This document shows, piece by piece, positions 12,295 to 22,990 of a DNA stretch of 64,000 nt (within the stretch, counting starts at the first letter, position 1; every line of letters begins with the position of its first letter). Source of the DNA: Candidatus Peregrinibacteria bacterium (GTDB lineage Bacteria > Patescibacteriota > Gracilibacteria > UM-FILTER-43-11). The position numbers and the translations under genes were made by a program. The stretch lies in NCBI GenBank assembly GCA_016699515.1, contig CP064978.1, forward strand, positions 1 through 64,000. The letters run 5' to 3'. Below the pieces are notes generated by a model, which saw nothing but the letters and a program-made list of their open reading frames with translations, was not told where the DNA came from and ran no database searches.

Positions 12295-14224
12295 TTAGAC
12301 GTACATAACAATGGGAATGATCATCGGTTCGCGACCAAGGCGCTTGCGGATAAAACGATTTACGTTGAGGCTAATCTCGTTTTTTAGCGTCTTTAAATCG
12401 ATGTTTTTATTGGATAAAACCGCCTGTTCAAAGGCTTTTTTGGCCACTTGTTTGGTTTCGTTTGCCACTTCTTCCGATTCTTTTACATATAAAAACCCGC
12501 GAGACACAATATCGGGATCGGCCATTAAATGTTTGCTTTGTTGATACGCGCGGAACAAGATCATCAAAATTCCGTCTTGAGACATTAATTGGCGTTCGTG
12601 TTGCACTTGTGAACCGATGTCTCCAAAGCCTAGCCCATCGACCAAAATATCATTGGCAGGAATTTTTTGTTTCGATTTACGAATCGCCTGTTTGGAAACC
12701 TCCAACACATCGCCGTTTTCCAGAATCGTGATGTGCAAATTAGGGTCAGCAATTTTTTTGATCATTTCTCCGTGACCAATGCGCATGAATAGTTCTCCGT
12801 GGATCGGCACATAACATTTCGGTTTGATAAGAGAATACATCAGCTTGAGTTCTTCTTGGTGGGCATGCCCCGATACATGAACGTCCATCTGACCGTTGGT
12901 AATCACTTTAGCCCCCTTGGCGTGCAAATTGTTGATCACGTTAACCACGGCAAGCTCGTTGCCGGGAATTGGGCTGGCCGAGATCACCACCGTGTCATTT
13001 TCCTGAATTTGAATGTGAGCATGTTCGCCCAAAGACATCCGCGTGAGGGCGCTCATGGTTTCCCCTTGAGCCCCGGTGGTTAAAATAATGACCTTGCTCG
13101 GCGGTAAGGATTTAATTTGTGAGCTGATGGGCCGTACCACGCCTTTAGGATAGGTGGTGTAGCCCAAATTTTCGGCGAGCGCCATGTTGTCGATCATGGA
13201 ACGGCCTGATAAAAATACTTTTCGGTCGTATTTGGCTGCGTAATTGCAAATTTGGTTGATGCGTCCAATGAGCGACGAGAACGACGTAATGATGAGGCGC
13301 CCCGGCGTTTTGGCGATGATGTCTTCCAGCGTGTCTCCGATTTCTTGTTCCGATTTACAAAATCCCGGTTTAAGCGCATTGGTGCTATCAATCAAAAGTA
13401 CATCAACTCCTTTCATGCCCACTTTGGCGATGCGTTGAAAATCTGCCGGTTTATCGATGGCGGGTGAGTAATCGAATTTATAATCTCCGGTGTGCACCAC
13501 CGACCCTTCGGGCGTTTTAACATACACTCCCATTCCATCGGGAATCGAATGATTGACGCGGAAGAATTCGACCTCCATTTTGCCCAAGCGTACGGTGCTG
13601 TTTTCGTCGTACACGTTCACTTTTGCCGTTTTGTCCAATCCAAACTCGCGCAAACGATTTTTAAGCAGGCCGCAGGTTAACTTGCTACCGTACAAGGGCG
13701 GATTACCAAGTCGAGGAAGGACGTATTGAATCGCGCCGATGTGGTCCAAATGACCGTGGGTAAAAATGATGGCGCGGACTTTATTTTTCGCTGTTCCAAA
13801 TAGGAAACGTCCGGAACGATGTAATCCACACCAAGCATGTCGGGTCCGGCAAAGGACATGCCGGCGTCAATGACCACAATGTCGTTTTCGTATTCAACCA
13901 CCATGATGTTTTTCCTACTTCATCCAATCCGCCCAATGGAATGATGCGCATTTTGGGGCCTTTGAGCGGTTCGCCTATCGTTGGGTTGTGTAAATCGGTT
14001 GGGCTGGGTTTTCGGCCGTGAGTATTGCGATTTTGTGGGGGGCGATTTTTGGGTTGAAATTTTCGATGATGACGTGCCCCGTGCGACGCATTATGCGCTT
14101 GGGGGGTGGCATTGCCCGCATGCGGGGGATGGGAAGCGGGGGCAGGTGGTGTTGTTCCGTTTGGAGTGGGGGGCTTTTTTTCTCCGGACTGTCCCATTAT
14201 TTTTCGGAAGGCGTTGAACGGCAT
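12295..14224 (-). CDS. rnj: Ribonuclease J (beta-CASP exo/endoribonuclease), frameshifted
   Basis: Metallo-beta-lactamase/beta-CASP RNase used for mRNA turnover and rRNA processing where RNase E is absent. After a proline/histidine-rich extension of about 90 residues come RIIPLGGLDEVGK and the zinc motif FTHGHLDHIGA (13750-13780). Then follow NHSIPDGMGVYVKTPEG, HTGDYKFD, the beta-CASP region (VFLSGRSMIDNM, TTGAQGE) and the C-terminal VSGHAHQEELK and HGELFMR. Shifts occur near 13770 and 13900; both sides align with the family. The joined length of ~643 residues exceeds the ~555 typical of Firmicutes because of the basic tail. The ATG at 14222-14224 is the most upstream in-frame start. Confidence 0.93.
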
Positions 14225-14367
14225 ATGTTTTAATTTAATGTTTATTTAACACTATCACTCAAGCCTTTAAATAGCAATTTAACCTTTTTATTTAATTTGT
14301 TTTTTTGGCTTTATGGAGCTGTTTTTTTAGAATTTAAATCGAATGGTTGCCCAAGTAGTGGGCCGAC
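14225..14367. other. AT-rich intergenic spacer
   Basis: No coding potential is visible. The stretch is AT-rich with several T runs (CTTTTTATTTAATTTG, GTTTTTTTGGC, GTTTTTTTAG). It lies upstream of rnj and downstream of the small four-helix-bundle gene, so it probably carries the rnj promoter, but I see no convincing -35/-10 pair. Confidence 0.3.
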
Positions 14368-14798
14368 TCACTTTGTTCGCGTGGACCGTATTGTGGTTCG
14401 GTTGACTTGTTGTTTTCGAATATGGTTGATGGTGTCTACTAGGCGAACCGCGAGATCCTTGTGCTCTTTTGTTAACTTTGAATAAGTTGCTTGGTTAATA
14501 CATTCTTTGGTCATTAGTAGTTTTAAGTGATGCTGCGTTTCGTCATTAGAACCTAGTGCAGTATTTAAATACTTAACAAACTGCTTGCCGTAGAAGCGTT
14601 TCCAAACCCCTCAGTCATGTTGGCTGGAACGGACCTTGATGAGCGTTTTATTTGATTTGACTCAGGAATTTCCCAGTATTTTGGAATGCTATGAATTGTT
14701 TTGTGTCTTTCACCCGCCAGACTTACGGAGATTTGATAGATCTCTAAATCAGTATATTTTTTTGCGTACATAGTATTCGTTTTGTTAATATAATTCAT
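14368..14798 (-). CDS. Four-helix bundle protein (23S rRNA intervening-sequence protein family), one frameshift
   Basis: Small helical protein of the S23/four-helix-bundle family, common in CPR genomes and of unknown function. The first frame gives KYTDLEIYQISVSLAGE, PESNQIKRSSRSVPANM and TEGFGN. After a one-base shift near 14590 the second gives FYGKQFVKYLNTALGSNDE, QHHLKLLMTKECI and a terminal helix, with the stop at 14368. The RSS-S-PANI-EG signature and the following YLNTALGS block are the usual family core. Joined length is about 143 residues, slightly longer than the common ~120. The shift sits beside GGAAACGC and looks like one lost C. A second, divergent member lies at 16490-16912. 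Confidence 0.82.
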
Positions 14799-14861
14799 CG
14801 ACTATTCGGACCACCATACGGCCCACGATTCGATCCACGACATGGTCCACAACATGAATTT

Positions 14862-16379
14862 TTAGTCGAAACTTGGTTGTCGATATTGCAGCGCTTCGCT
14901 GATGTGATTGGTTTCTATGTTGTCCGATTCGGCCAAATCGGCGATGGTGCGCGCTACTTTTAACACTCTAAAGTATCCTCGCGCCGATAAATTAAAAGCC
15001 CGCATGGCTTGTTTTAACAATTGATCCCCTTCCGGGTTTAATTGACAATGCGCTTCGATTTGCTGATTGCTCATTTCGGCATTCCGGCTAAGCTGATGGG
15101 GCTGCAACCGAATTTTTTGTTTAACGAGCGCGGCTTCTACTCGTTTTTGGACCTCGACGGACGTTTCACTCGGACTGGCGCTTAGTAGTTTTTCGGTTTG
15201 CACCGGATTTACTTTTACAAATAAATCGATTCGATCCAGTAGGGGGCCGGATAGTTTTTTTTGATAACGCTTGATTTCGACCGGTGCGCAGGTGCAGGTT
15301 TTTCCGGTTTGTTCCGCTCCGTAATAGCCGCACGGGCACGGATTCATGGAGGCCACCAGACTAAACTGACTGGGATACGTAAAACTGCCTTTACTCGCGA
15401 TACAGTAATTTGCCGGTCTTCCATAGGCTGCCTGAGCACTTCTAAAACGTGTTTGGGAAACTCGGCAATTTCGTCCATAAAGAGCACCGCTGATGTGCCA
15501 AAGAAATTTCGCCCGGACTGGGTTGATTTCCTCCGCCCACAATGCTCACCGCCGAGGCGGTGTGATGCACGGTTCGGAATGGGCGTTGGGTTACCAAGGC
15601 CTGCTCTTTTGGGAGTAATCCTGCGACCGAATAAACCTTGGTGACCTCTAATTGCTCTTGCATACTCATGCTGGGCAAAATGCTCCCCATGGCTTTTGCC
15701 ATTAACGTTTTTCCGGATCCCGGGGTGCCGCTTAACAAAATGTTATGACCGCCGGCCGCCGCAATTTCTAAGGCGCGCTTGGCATATGTTTGCCCTTTCA
15801 CCATCGCAATGTCGGTTGAAGTTTTTGTTTGCATGGCAGGGGCCTTTTCTTTTAGCCGAACCGGCGCTAGTTTTCCTGCTAAATAGTCGACCGCCTGACC
15901 GAGTGTTTCAACGCCCATTACTTCAATGCCGTCAATCACGTTCGCTTCCTTGGCATTAGCCGCCGGTACGATTATTTTTTTGAACCCCATCGATTTGGCG
16001 AATTCCACACTGGCTAAAACTCCTTGCACCGCACGCACGCGCCCATTTAATGCCAATTCGCCCAGCATGGCGGTTTCTTTGAAACGCTCATTGGGAAAGA
16101 CACCGATTAGGCCGATGATTCCCATGGCGATGGGTAGATCAAACCGAGGCCCGGTTTTGCGGATGTCGGCCGGCGCCAAATTGACCACGACTTTTCCACG
16201 TGGCAATCAAAATCCGAATGACGCACCGCCGAACGCACTCGTTCGCTCGCCTCTTGCACGGCGGTATCGGGCAACCCCACGATTTTAAATTTGGGAATTC
16301 CCGGACGTTTATCCACTTCAATCTCGATCACAGCACCTTCGAGCCCCATAAGCTCGATACTAAATAGTTTTGATGGCAT
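14862..16379 (-). CDS. yifB: YifB/ComM-type magnesium chelatase-like AAA+ ATPase, frameshifted
   Basis: ComM-family AAA+ protein; in other bacteria ComM is a branch-migration helicase acting in natural transformation. The N-terminal Lon-like domain begins SIELMGLEGAVIEIEVD with GLPDTAVQEASERV. Walker A is ILLSGTPGSGKTLMA near 15710, the Mg-chelatase region contains MNPCPCGYYG near 15330, and the C-terminus has NLSARGYFRVLKVARTIAD. Shifts near 16200 and between 15450 and 15540 split it into three frames; the middle break is where Walker B (about LFMDEIAEFP) should be. The joined length of ~506 residues is standard. With pilD nearby, a competence role is possible but not shown. Confidence 0.93.
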
Positions 16380-16387
16380 AGTTTTAT

Positions 16388-16424
16388 TAATTACAAATTA
16401 CAAATACACAAATCACAAACAATG
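16388..16424. repeat. Dispersed AT-rich repeat (ATTACAAATACACAAATCACAAAC type)
   Basis: The run contains TTACAAATTACAAATACAC followed by AAATCACAAACAATG. Near-identical words recur at 16845-16900, 22381-22436, 37948-37998, 46455-46485 and 46536-46586, in both orientations and mostly just outside gene ends. It has no coding role here. Confidence 0.75.
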
Positions 16425-16489
16425 AGCGCAAGAATTCCTTATCACGAACAATAAGCGAAAAATAGCTAGCTAAATCGCGTGTACCCAAT

Positions 16490-16912
16490 TTATTTGCCGC
16501 CACTTTTGTTATAAATTGCATTAAAAATTTTTCTTAATTCGTTGATTTCATCTTGTAGTAGTTCCTGTTCCTTCTTTAATTCATTTTCTTCTGCATCAAT
16601 TAATCGTAGCCACAAGCTACTTTCTTTAAACTCTTTTCGACAAATTCGTATACGATAAAGTAGCTCCTTTTTTGTAGCTGCTTCGTTGGCTTCAATATAA
16701 TTCGCTGCTTGAGATCCAGATGCCCGTATTAATTGTTTACTGTATTCATAGTTGGATTGGGTTCGTGGTATTTTTTTACAGAAATTTTTGCAGTTTTTCG
16801 CAAAATTAAATGTTCGCTTTTCTAAATCATAGGGTTTATTGGATATTTGAACATTTGGTATTGTTTGTGATTTGTGTATTTGAAATTCAGTATTGGGGTT
16901 AGACTTATCCAT
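16490..16912 (-). CDS. Four-helix bundle protein, second copy, with repeat-derived N-terminus
   Basis: Same small helical family as the gene at 14368. The helical core reads LEKRTFNFAKNCKNFC, SKQLIRASGSQAANYIEA and ELLYRIRICRKEFKESSLW, ending KIFNAIYNKSGGK. The family's S-QI-RASGSxxANY-EA-A signature is clear. I prefer the ATG at 16910-16912 (MDKSNPNTEF) over the upstream ATG at 16963, because the latter adds an atypical hydrophobic stretch. Residues ~6-24 are encoded by the dispersed repeat: the DNA at 16845-16900 is the reverse complement of the ATTACAAATACACAAATCACAAAC element, giving FQIHKSQTIPNVQISN. So the repeat has extended the protein N-terminus. The coding sequence is intact. Confidence 0.82.
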   Translation of the reverse strand: MDKSNPNTEFQIHKSQTIPNVQISNKPYDLEKRTFNFAKNCKNFCKKIPRTQSNYEYSKQLIRASGSQAANYIEANEAATKKELLYRIRICRKEFKESSLWLRLIDAEENELKKEQELLQDEINELRKIFNAIYNKSGGK

Positions 16913-17017
16913 GGTCTTATACAAAATAAAGTAATAAAATACGCTATATAGATTGGTGTACAAAAGTTCACTTACACACTCTTTTTAACATGCTATTTTA
17001 GTTGGTGTCAAATTTTT

Positions 17018-17995
17018 ATGAATCAGCAGGATGAAATCTACATGCGTCGGGCGATTGAATTGGCGCGACAAGGGGGTCGAGCGGTGGCACCGAATCCGAT
17101 GGTGGGAGCGGTGATTGTGAAGGATGGAAAAATTCTGGCCGAAGGCTATCATCGCAAATTTGGGGGCCCACATGCCGAGGTGATGGCGATGGCCAAGGTG
17201 CACCCGCGGAGCAAAATGGAAGGGGCGACGATGTACGTTACGCTTGAGCCGTGTAAACATTTCGGAAAAACACCTCCGTGTGCGGATGCGGTTGCGATTT
17301 CGGGAATTCAACGTGTGGTGGTGGGTGCGCATGACCCATTCCAAGAAAATTATGAATTAAAAATTACGAATTACGAATTAGAATTTTTGAAAGGGCCGGT
17401 CGCGGATGAATGCCGTGATCTCAACCGATTCTTTTTTACCTGGGTCGAAAAAAAGCGCCCATTCATCACGGTTAAAATTGCGGTGAGCGCCGATGGCTTT
17501 GTCGCCAAAAAAGACGGAACCCCCGTTCGTTTAACCAGCCCCGAACAAGACCGCGAAGTTCACCAACTGCGCGCCCTTCATCAGGCAATTATGGTGGGTG
17601 CCAATACAGTGATGAACGACGATCCACACTTGGGAGTGCGGCATGCAGAAGGGGTGGACCCCTTGCGGGTGATTGTGGATTCGACGCTGTCGATTCCCGA
17701 GGGCGCTCAGGTGCTGCGGGATAGCAATGTGCTGATTGCCACCACCCATTTGGCGGATCGCCATATGCTGCATGTGCTGCGTGAGCGAGGCGTTGACGTG
17801 TGGGCGAGCGAAACCGATTCGCGAGTTAATTTAGTGGCTTTGATGCAAGAACTTGCCGATCGCAAAATTACGTCGGTGTTGGTTGAGCCCGGGCCTACGC
17901 TTTATCAATCGCTCAAAAAAGCTCATCTGATCGATCAGGAAATTATTTATCGGAGTGAACAACGATTGGGCGAGGGGTTACCGCTTGACATTTAA
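17018..17995 (+). CDS. ribD: Riboflavin biosynthesis protein RibD (deaminase/reductase), intact, with repeat-derived insertion
   Basis: Bifunctional enzyme for the second and third steps of riboflavin synthesis. The deaminase zinc site is GGPHAEV (His/Glu) and EPCKHFGKTPPCADA (two Cys). The reductase domain begins RPFITVKIAVSADG and includes AIMVGANTVMNDDP and SVLVEPGPTLYQSL. Length of 325 residues is slightly short but complete. Between the domains the protein reads NYELKITNYELEFLKGP, encoded at 17349-17384 by tandem AATTACGAATTACGAATTA repeats that also occur in intergenic DNA and in pdxT. Thus a repeat has been fixed in frame in the inter-domain linker. No other riboflavin gene and no FMN riboswitch is visible. 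Start ATG at 17018. Confidence 0.96.
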   Translation: MNQQDEIYMRRAIELARQGGRAVAPNPMVGAVIVKDGKILAEGYHRKFGGPHAEVMAMAKVHPRSKMEGATMYVTLEPCKHFGKTPPCADAVAISGIQRVVVGAHDPFQENYELKITNYELEFLKGPVADECRDLNRFFFTWVEKKRPFITVKIAVSADGFVAKKDGTPVRLTSPEQDREVHQLRALHQAIMVGANTVMNDDPHLGVRHAEGVDPLRVIVDSTLSIPEGAQVLRDSNVLIATTHLADRHMLHVLRERGVDVWASETDSRVNLVALMQELADRKITSVLVEPGPTLYQSLKKAHLIDQEIIYRSEQRLGEGLPLDI

Positions 17996-18080
17996 TATAA
18001 ATTTATTAGAATATATTTAATATTTTTGTCAACTACTCCTGGCCGACCGTTTTTACCAACGAAATCAATGGCGTAGAGAA

Positions 18081-20190
18081 TTGGGCAAGCCCCCGGTTAT
18101 GGATGAGAGAGCTGCTCACCGTACGGAACGTTCGAATGCGCTTATGGCTGAGCGCCATGGCTATATTGATCGTGTTCGTGCCGACATTGAACGAGGTCGT
18201 TTTTTGTTGGGGGAGGTTCTTTTGCATGCTGATTATTACCATGGCATGATCAGCCCCATGCAGCTGAAAAATTCGCTTGATGATTATCCGGATTTTTCAA
18301 GGCAATATGCAAAGCAACTTGAGAGATTTAAATCGGATTTAGCATCACACTCTATGTTAGATGCTTTGCATGATATGGTTCAGCAACATTACCGCGTTTA
18401 TGATAAATATGCGACCCATTTTTCTGAAATGGTAGAACGCGGACATGGAGATTGTTTAGCACGAGCGCTTCATACCGCGGCTTTGCTTGTGGATAGTGGA
18501 GCTTTTAACCGAGATGATTTGCGCTTGCAACATTTTCCTGAACATATTCGTGTGGTGGCAAAAGTGGATGGTGATTGGTATAGCATTGAAAGGCCTACTC
18601 CTGCTAAATTAACGGGGAATTGGCGACAAGGAACCGTTTTGACCCCCATCGATGCGCACGCACGTGCGTTTGTTGGCCTTCGTGTTCCCGAAGAGTTTGA
18701 AGAAATCCCCGATTCGGTTCCACCTAAGGACGTCGATCATTTTGATCAACGGGAGCAGTTTTCTTTTACACTCAATGCAGTGCCTACCCAGCCCTATTTG
18801 GGCCGTGTGCCCGAGGAACCAAAACAAGAGGCTATGATTCAACGTGGAACACTTATTTGGCATAGTCGAGCGGCATTTTTGAATTGGGCCCATTCGTTGT
18901 CCGATCTTTCGCCTTATGCTCCACTCTTTGTTTTGCTTTTGTTTTCTATAATGTTGGGGCGCTTTTTTCATGATCGCAGCGAATGGCTTGAATCCAAAGC
19001 ACTTACCGGTGATGTTTCACATTTTGAAACAGGATTATCATCGGTGGCAGCTACATCCACCCCCGACTCTTCTCTGGATGTTCTTCAAAGAAATTCGTAT
19101 ACCTCCTTCTCGCGTCTCCCGTACAGTTTTTCAAATCCTACTAATTTCTTTTTGCATTGTGAGCAATTTGATGACAGCAGCCGTTTAAGCTTATATCAGG
19201 TTTATAATTTGCGAGAGCAATTATGGGATTTTTTAGGTAACCGTAGAGCGTTGGCTCCGAATGCTTTATTTGCTGCTCAGGGCACTTATGATCCTAATTG
19301 TTTTCGTTTAAGTGATATCCTAGAGAACCATTGTGGCAATGATTTGGCTCGTATTCAGTTTTACTTTATCACTTGGCCCAACTGAATGGGCAAGAGAAGG
19401 GATTATTCTGCATTATGCTGATCGGATGCGTTTAGCGGTTCCTGTACAATTTGGTCAGTATTTTGATTGGCATATTGTCGAGGCTCCTGCTTTGAGGCGG
19501 GTTCATTTTTCAGATTTAAACGGGGTGGTGATTACGAGTGTTAAAAGTTTTATTGAGGGCAGGATTGGGCACCCTGTTTCTGAAGTACTTTGTAACAATA
19601 ATGTTGCTCCCGAGGATCGCGCCGATTACCGTCCACCTCAAGGTTTAGAGTCGTTTTATACTTTATCTAAAACTCCCACGCGCCGGTATCCCGTTTCGCT
19701 CGCCCATCAGCTTGCCGAGGACCGAGCTAAAAGCCCTGAGAATGACGGTTTGGATTCAGGGGTTTCATGGGTTCAAATATCCCCTCAACAGTTTGAAAAG
19801 AACCGTATGCTGCGCTCAACTCCTACTCCTTCTTTGCAGGATCCTACTTCTTTTCAACCCAATCCCGATACATTAGATGCAATGAATATTGATATTTTAT
19901 TGCATGGAAACTTGGAATTACGAAGTCCTACTGCGCATGATTTGGCCCATTTGAAGTATCTTACTTTGCCTTTGCCCAATTTAATTATCAAGGATCCGCT
20001 AGTTAGTGAGCGTGAGTTGGCTGACGCTGTGCGGGGGCTGAACTTAGGAAAATTAACGATTCGACCAGAAAATGAACATTTTAATGAAGCTTTGTTTCGC
20101 AGCTTACTTAGCGGTAGTACGATTGAAATAGTATTTGATGAGCCGTTTTTTCGACCTACCTCTCGTCGTCCGCTGATTCCTAGCCCTTAA
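18081..20190 (+). CDS. Membrane protein with transglutaminase-like domain, one frameshift
   Basis: Unrecognised protein of about 703 residues. Near residue ~125 the sequence GHGDCLARALHTAALL resembles the catalytic-cysteine helix of transglutaminase-like folds, followed some 40 residues later by HIRVVAKVDGDWYSIE, which resembles the His strand. I infer a papain-like fold with Cys and His in place; a third residue is not certain. A transmembrane helix follows (APLFVLLLFSIMLGRFF), then a long region with no visible motif. The first frame ends at 19385 and the second is already open at 19333, so one indel near 19370 (YFIT|LGPTEWARE) joins them. Start TTG at 18081 gives the longest frame; ATG at 18099 is possible. 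Its stop overlaps the convergent murG stop by four bases. Confidence 0.6.
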
Positions 20191-21262
20191 TATTTGTCTT
20201 GAATTAAGTTTGCTATCTCTTTGGCTGCGCTTGGAGTCGCCAATGTTTTGAGCGATTTTTTTACTTCGCTTAGTATGCGTGGGTTTTTTAAAAAATCCTC
20301 AATTTGATGGGATAATGATTGTGTAGGATGATACAGTCGGGCTGCACCGTTTTCTACAAAATAGGTGGCGTTTGCCTGCTGGTCGGCGTTTTGAAGGGGC
20401 ATTAAAATCATCGGGATTTCTAGATAAGCGAGTTCAAACAGCGAGTTGGCGCCAGCGCGACTGATGGCAAGACTGGTGATGGCGTAGAGATGCTTTAAAT
20501 CATCGTTTACGTAGTCATATTGCACGTAGTTTGCGTGTTGGCGGCGAACCGGTTTTTGTGCGCCTGTAATATGAATCACTTGAAAACGCTCCACTAACTC
20601 GTCAAATTCTTTTTCGACCTGTTCGTTAATTTGTTGCGCACCTTGACTGCCTCCCCAAATAAGAATGACGGGTTTTTGCGAGCCTCCGTGCAACGGTGCA
20701 GGCGAAAACTTGCTTAGAGCATATCCCCTAGCTTTATCACCTTTTTTTAGTCCTCACGCGTGGGGTTGCCCGTTATGGTCGCCTTCGGATACTGTTTTTT
20801 TAAGTTCGGGAACGCAAGGCAAATGTGGGTGGCCAATCGGGCGCTTAGGCGATTGGCTAAGCCCATGCGACTGTCTGATTCGTGCAAAATCAATGGGGTT
20901 CGAGTGATGAAGGCCGCTACGTTCATTGGTAAGCTTACATAGCCCCCTTTTGAAAACACCACGCGAGGCCTTTTTATCAAAAGTAACCCCAACGACTGAA
21001 ACATTCCTATCAACATCAAAAAAAGGGTCTATAAAATTTTGCCACGAAAATAACGCCTTAATTTTCCGGCAAAAATTCCGTAATAAGGCATTGCAGTGCC
21101 CACCCAATTACGATCTTTCGCTTTTCGTGAGCCCACATAAATCAGTGGGATATTGGGATGCCCTTTTTTTAGTACATTAGCGATAGCGAGGTTGGGGATG
21201 ATATGACCCCCGGAACCGCCGCCGACTAGGAAGATTGGCTTTGGGCGCCTTGCCTTCGACAT
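20187..21262 (-). CDS. murG: MurG (UDP-GlcNAc:lipid I N-acetylglucosaminyl transferase), frameshifted
   Basis: Membrane-associated GT28 enzyme making lipid II for peptidoglycan. Three frames combine: IFLVGGGSGGHIIPNLAIA (glycine loop, 21190-21250), RPRVVFSKGGYVSLPMNVAA (family VxGxGGYxSxP), TPLILHESDSRMGLANR (lipid I site), then PVILIWGGSQGAQQIN and the nucleotide site SRAGANSLFELAYLEIPMIL with MPLQNADQQANA. Shifts lie near 20720 and 21025. The joined 358 residues are normal. It follows ftsW on the minus strand with overlap, the usual dcw-cluster order, so both serve septal wall synthesis. Confidence 0.95.
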
Positions 21263-22380
21263 AGCGTGAGATGTTTAATAAAATACCGGCCGCAATCATG
21301 TTGGCGATCAACGAAGATCCTCCGTAGCTTACAAATGGTAGTGTGATCCCTGTTAACGGAAATAGCGATAAATTTACCATCATGTTAATCACCGCCTGAA
21401 ACGTGAACCAACTGGTAATGCCCACCGCTACGAGCATGTGAAAACGGCTACTGACCCGGCTGGCGATAAAATAACCTTTGTAGGCGATGAATAAAAAGGC
21501 TCCCACCAAAAGCAGGATGCGAATGAATCCGAGTTCTTCGGCGGCGGCTGCAAAAATGGTGTCGCCTTGCACCTCGGGCAGGTAACCGAATTTTTTGAAT
21601 CGACTTACCGAACCCCACCCCAAAAATGCCGCCGCTCCCCACAGCAATCAGGGCCTGCTTAATTTGAAAGCCAATGTTGAGCGGATCGATTGATGGGTCC
21701 AAAAATACCAAAAAACGGTTGCGAATATAATCGTGACTTAAAATGATCGGATAAGCCAATAATGAGGCAAAAAGTCATCCGCCAATAATGTGCAACAAGC
21801 TGCCGCCGGCCGCGTAAAACATCACCGTTGCAATTGAGGAGATCACCAGAATGGAGCCGAAATCGGGCTGCAGCGCTAAAAGCACCACAACGGCGCTTAA
21901 TAAAATCGTAAAGGGTAAAAAGCCGTATTGAAATGAATGCACCAGTTCTTGGCGTTTTTCCATCCAGACGGCCAAATAGAAAATGATGGCCAATTTTACA
22001 AACTCCGAAGGTTGAATGGACGGTAAGAACGGAATGTTTAGCCAGCTGGTTGCGGTACCGTAATTGGCGCCAATCACGGGCAAAAAAAGTGCCACGAGCA
22101 TTACCAGCCCCACCACGAAGAACGGCAAAGCAATTTTTCGCCAAACGTTCAAAGGAACCGCTAGCATCATTACTCCAATAGGAACTGCAATAATCGCGCG
22201 GGCCAAATGACGCCACAAATAAAAGCTATTGCTGGGTTCTGCGGCTAGCCCTTTGTTTACCAATGCGTTCGTAAGTTCGTATGACTCATAAACGCTGACG
22301 CTTGAAATCATGGCGATACCAAACAAAACTAATCCGATGATCGTGAGTGCCAATGATGTATCGATGGGTCGATGTTTCAT
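21177..22380 (-). CDS. ftsW: FtsW/RodA-type SEDS glycosyltransferase, frameshifted
   Basis: Polytopic peptidoglycan polymerase that works with a class B PBP at the division site. Segments include PIDTSLALTIIGLVLFG, TSWLNIPFLPSIQPSEFVK (SEDS signature), LALQPDFGSILVI, then GFGKSIQKI, GYLPEVQGDTIFAAAAEELG and FPLTGITLPFVSYGGSSLI. The catalytic aspartate of the LQPDFG motif is present. Shifts occur near 21640 and 21770. I start at ATG 22380 (MKHRPID); an upstream ATG at 22425 would add residues encoded by the dispersed repeat at 22381-22436. The open frame runs 86 bases into murG past the usual NISRY ending, so the real stop was probably near 21250 and lost to an indel. Confidence 0.92.
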
Positions 22381-22436
22381 TTTGAATACACAATACCCAA
22401 TACACAAATCACAAACAATGCCCAATTGCGAATATT
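22381..22436. repeat. Dispersed AT-rich repeat, CAAATCACAAAC type
   Basis: Contains AATACACAATACCCAATAC followed by ACAAATCACAAACAATGCCC, the same words as at 16388. It lies directly upstream of the ftsW start. A related TTGTTTGTCATTTG run follows at 22497-22510 before lspA, so the ftsW/lspA divergent spacer is largely repeat. Confidence 0.75.
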
Positions 22437-22534
22437 AAATTTTAAAAATTTAAGCACTTAAAATTGGTCATTAGATATTCGATAGGCTTGAGATTATTGT
22501 TTGTCATTTGTCGTTTTGTTATTTAGTATTTTTT

Positions 22535-22978
22535 ATGATGAATATTGGTAAATTTAAGCAGTGGCTGTTCTTTGGATCCTTCACGCTCGGTGCACTCATT
22601 CTGGACCAGGTTTCTAAGGGGTGGGCGCGTTCACAGGAGTGGGTTCATGTGCAGCAAAATACAGGGATCGCTCTGGGGATTCAATTGCCCTCTTTTTTGC
22701 AGACGGTCGGTTCAATTCTGATTTTATTTTTGTTGCTGTGGGTGGGGGTTGTGGATTTGTTTTCCAGTCGCGAGCACCCTTTTCTTAATCCAATTTTATT
22801 GGGCGTTATTGTGGGCGGCGCTGCGGGAAACTTGGTCGATCGCTGGTTGATGGGGTCGGTGACCGACTTTATTTTGCTGGCACCTTTTCCGGTGTTTAAT
22901 GTGGCGGATGTTTGTATTACCGTTGGGCTTGTGTTGCTTTTGTACGCCAACCGCTCTACACTTCGGGTTAAGAGTTAA
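22535..22978 (+). CDS. lspA: Lipoprotein signal peptidase (signal peptidase II)
   Basis: Inner-membrane aspartic peptidase that removes signal peptides from prolipoproteins. Four hydrophobic segments are visible. Family motifs: ILDQVSKGW (N-terminal D and K), QQNTGIALGI (usual NxGxAFG), GGAAGNLVDRWLMGSVTDFI (first catalytic Asp in NxxDR) and FPVFNVADVCITVG (second Asp in FNxAD). Length of 148 residues from ATG 22535 is typical; an alternative ATG is at 22538. The in-frame extension back to 22508 starts in repeat DNA and is unlikely. Substrates in the window include the solute-binding lipoprotein at 32915 and the probable lipoprotein at 1545. Intact. A membrane protein gene follows after 12 bases. 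Confidence 0.96.
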   Translation: MMNIGKFKQWLFFGSFTLGALILDQVSKGWARSQEWVHVQQNTGIALGIQLPSFLQTVGSILILFLLLWVGVVDLFSSREHPFLNPILLGVIVGGAAGNLVDRWLMGSVTDFILLAPFPVFNVADVCITVGLVLLLYANRSTLRVKS

Positions 22979-22990
22979 ACGTTAATATTT

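Noticed and set aside
16920..17017. FMN riboswitch before ribD
   Set aside because: The spacer is about 55 bases, AT-rich and lacks the conserved FMN-element stems.
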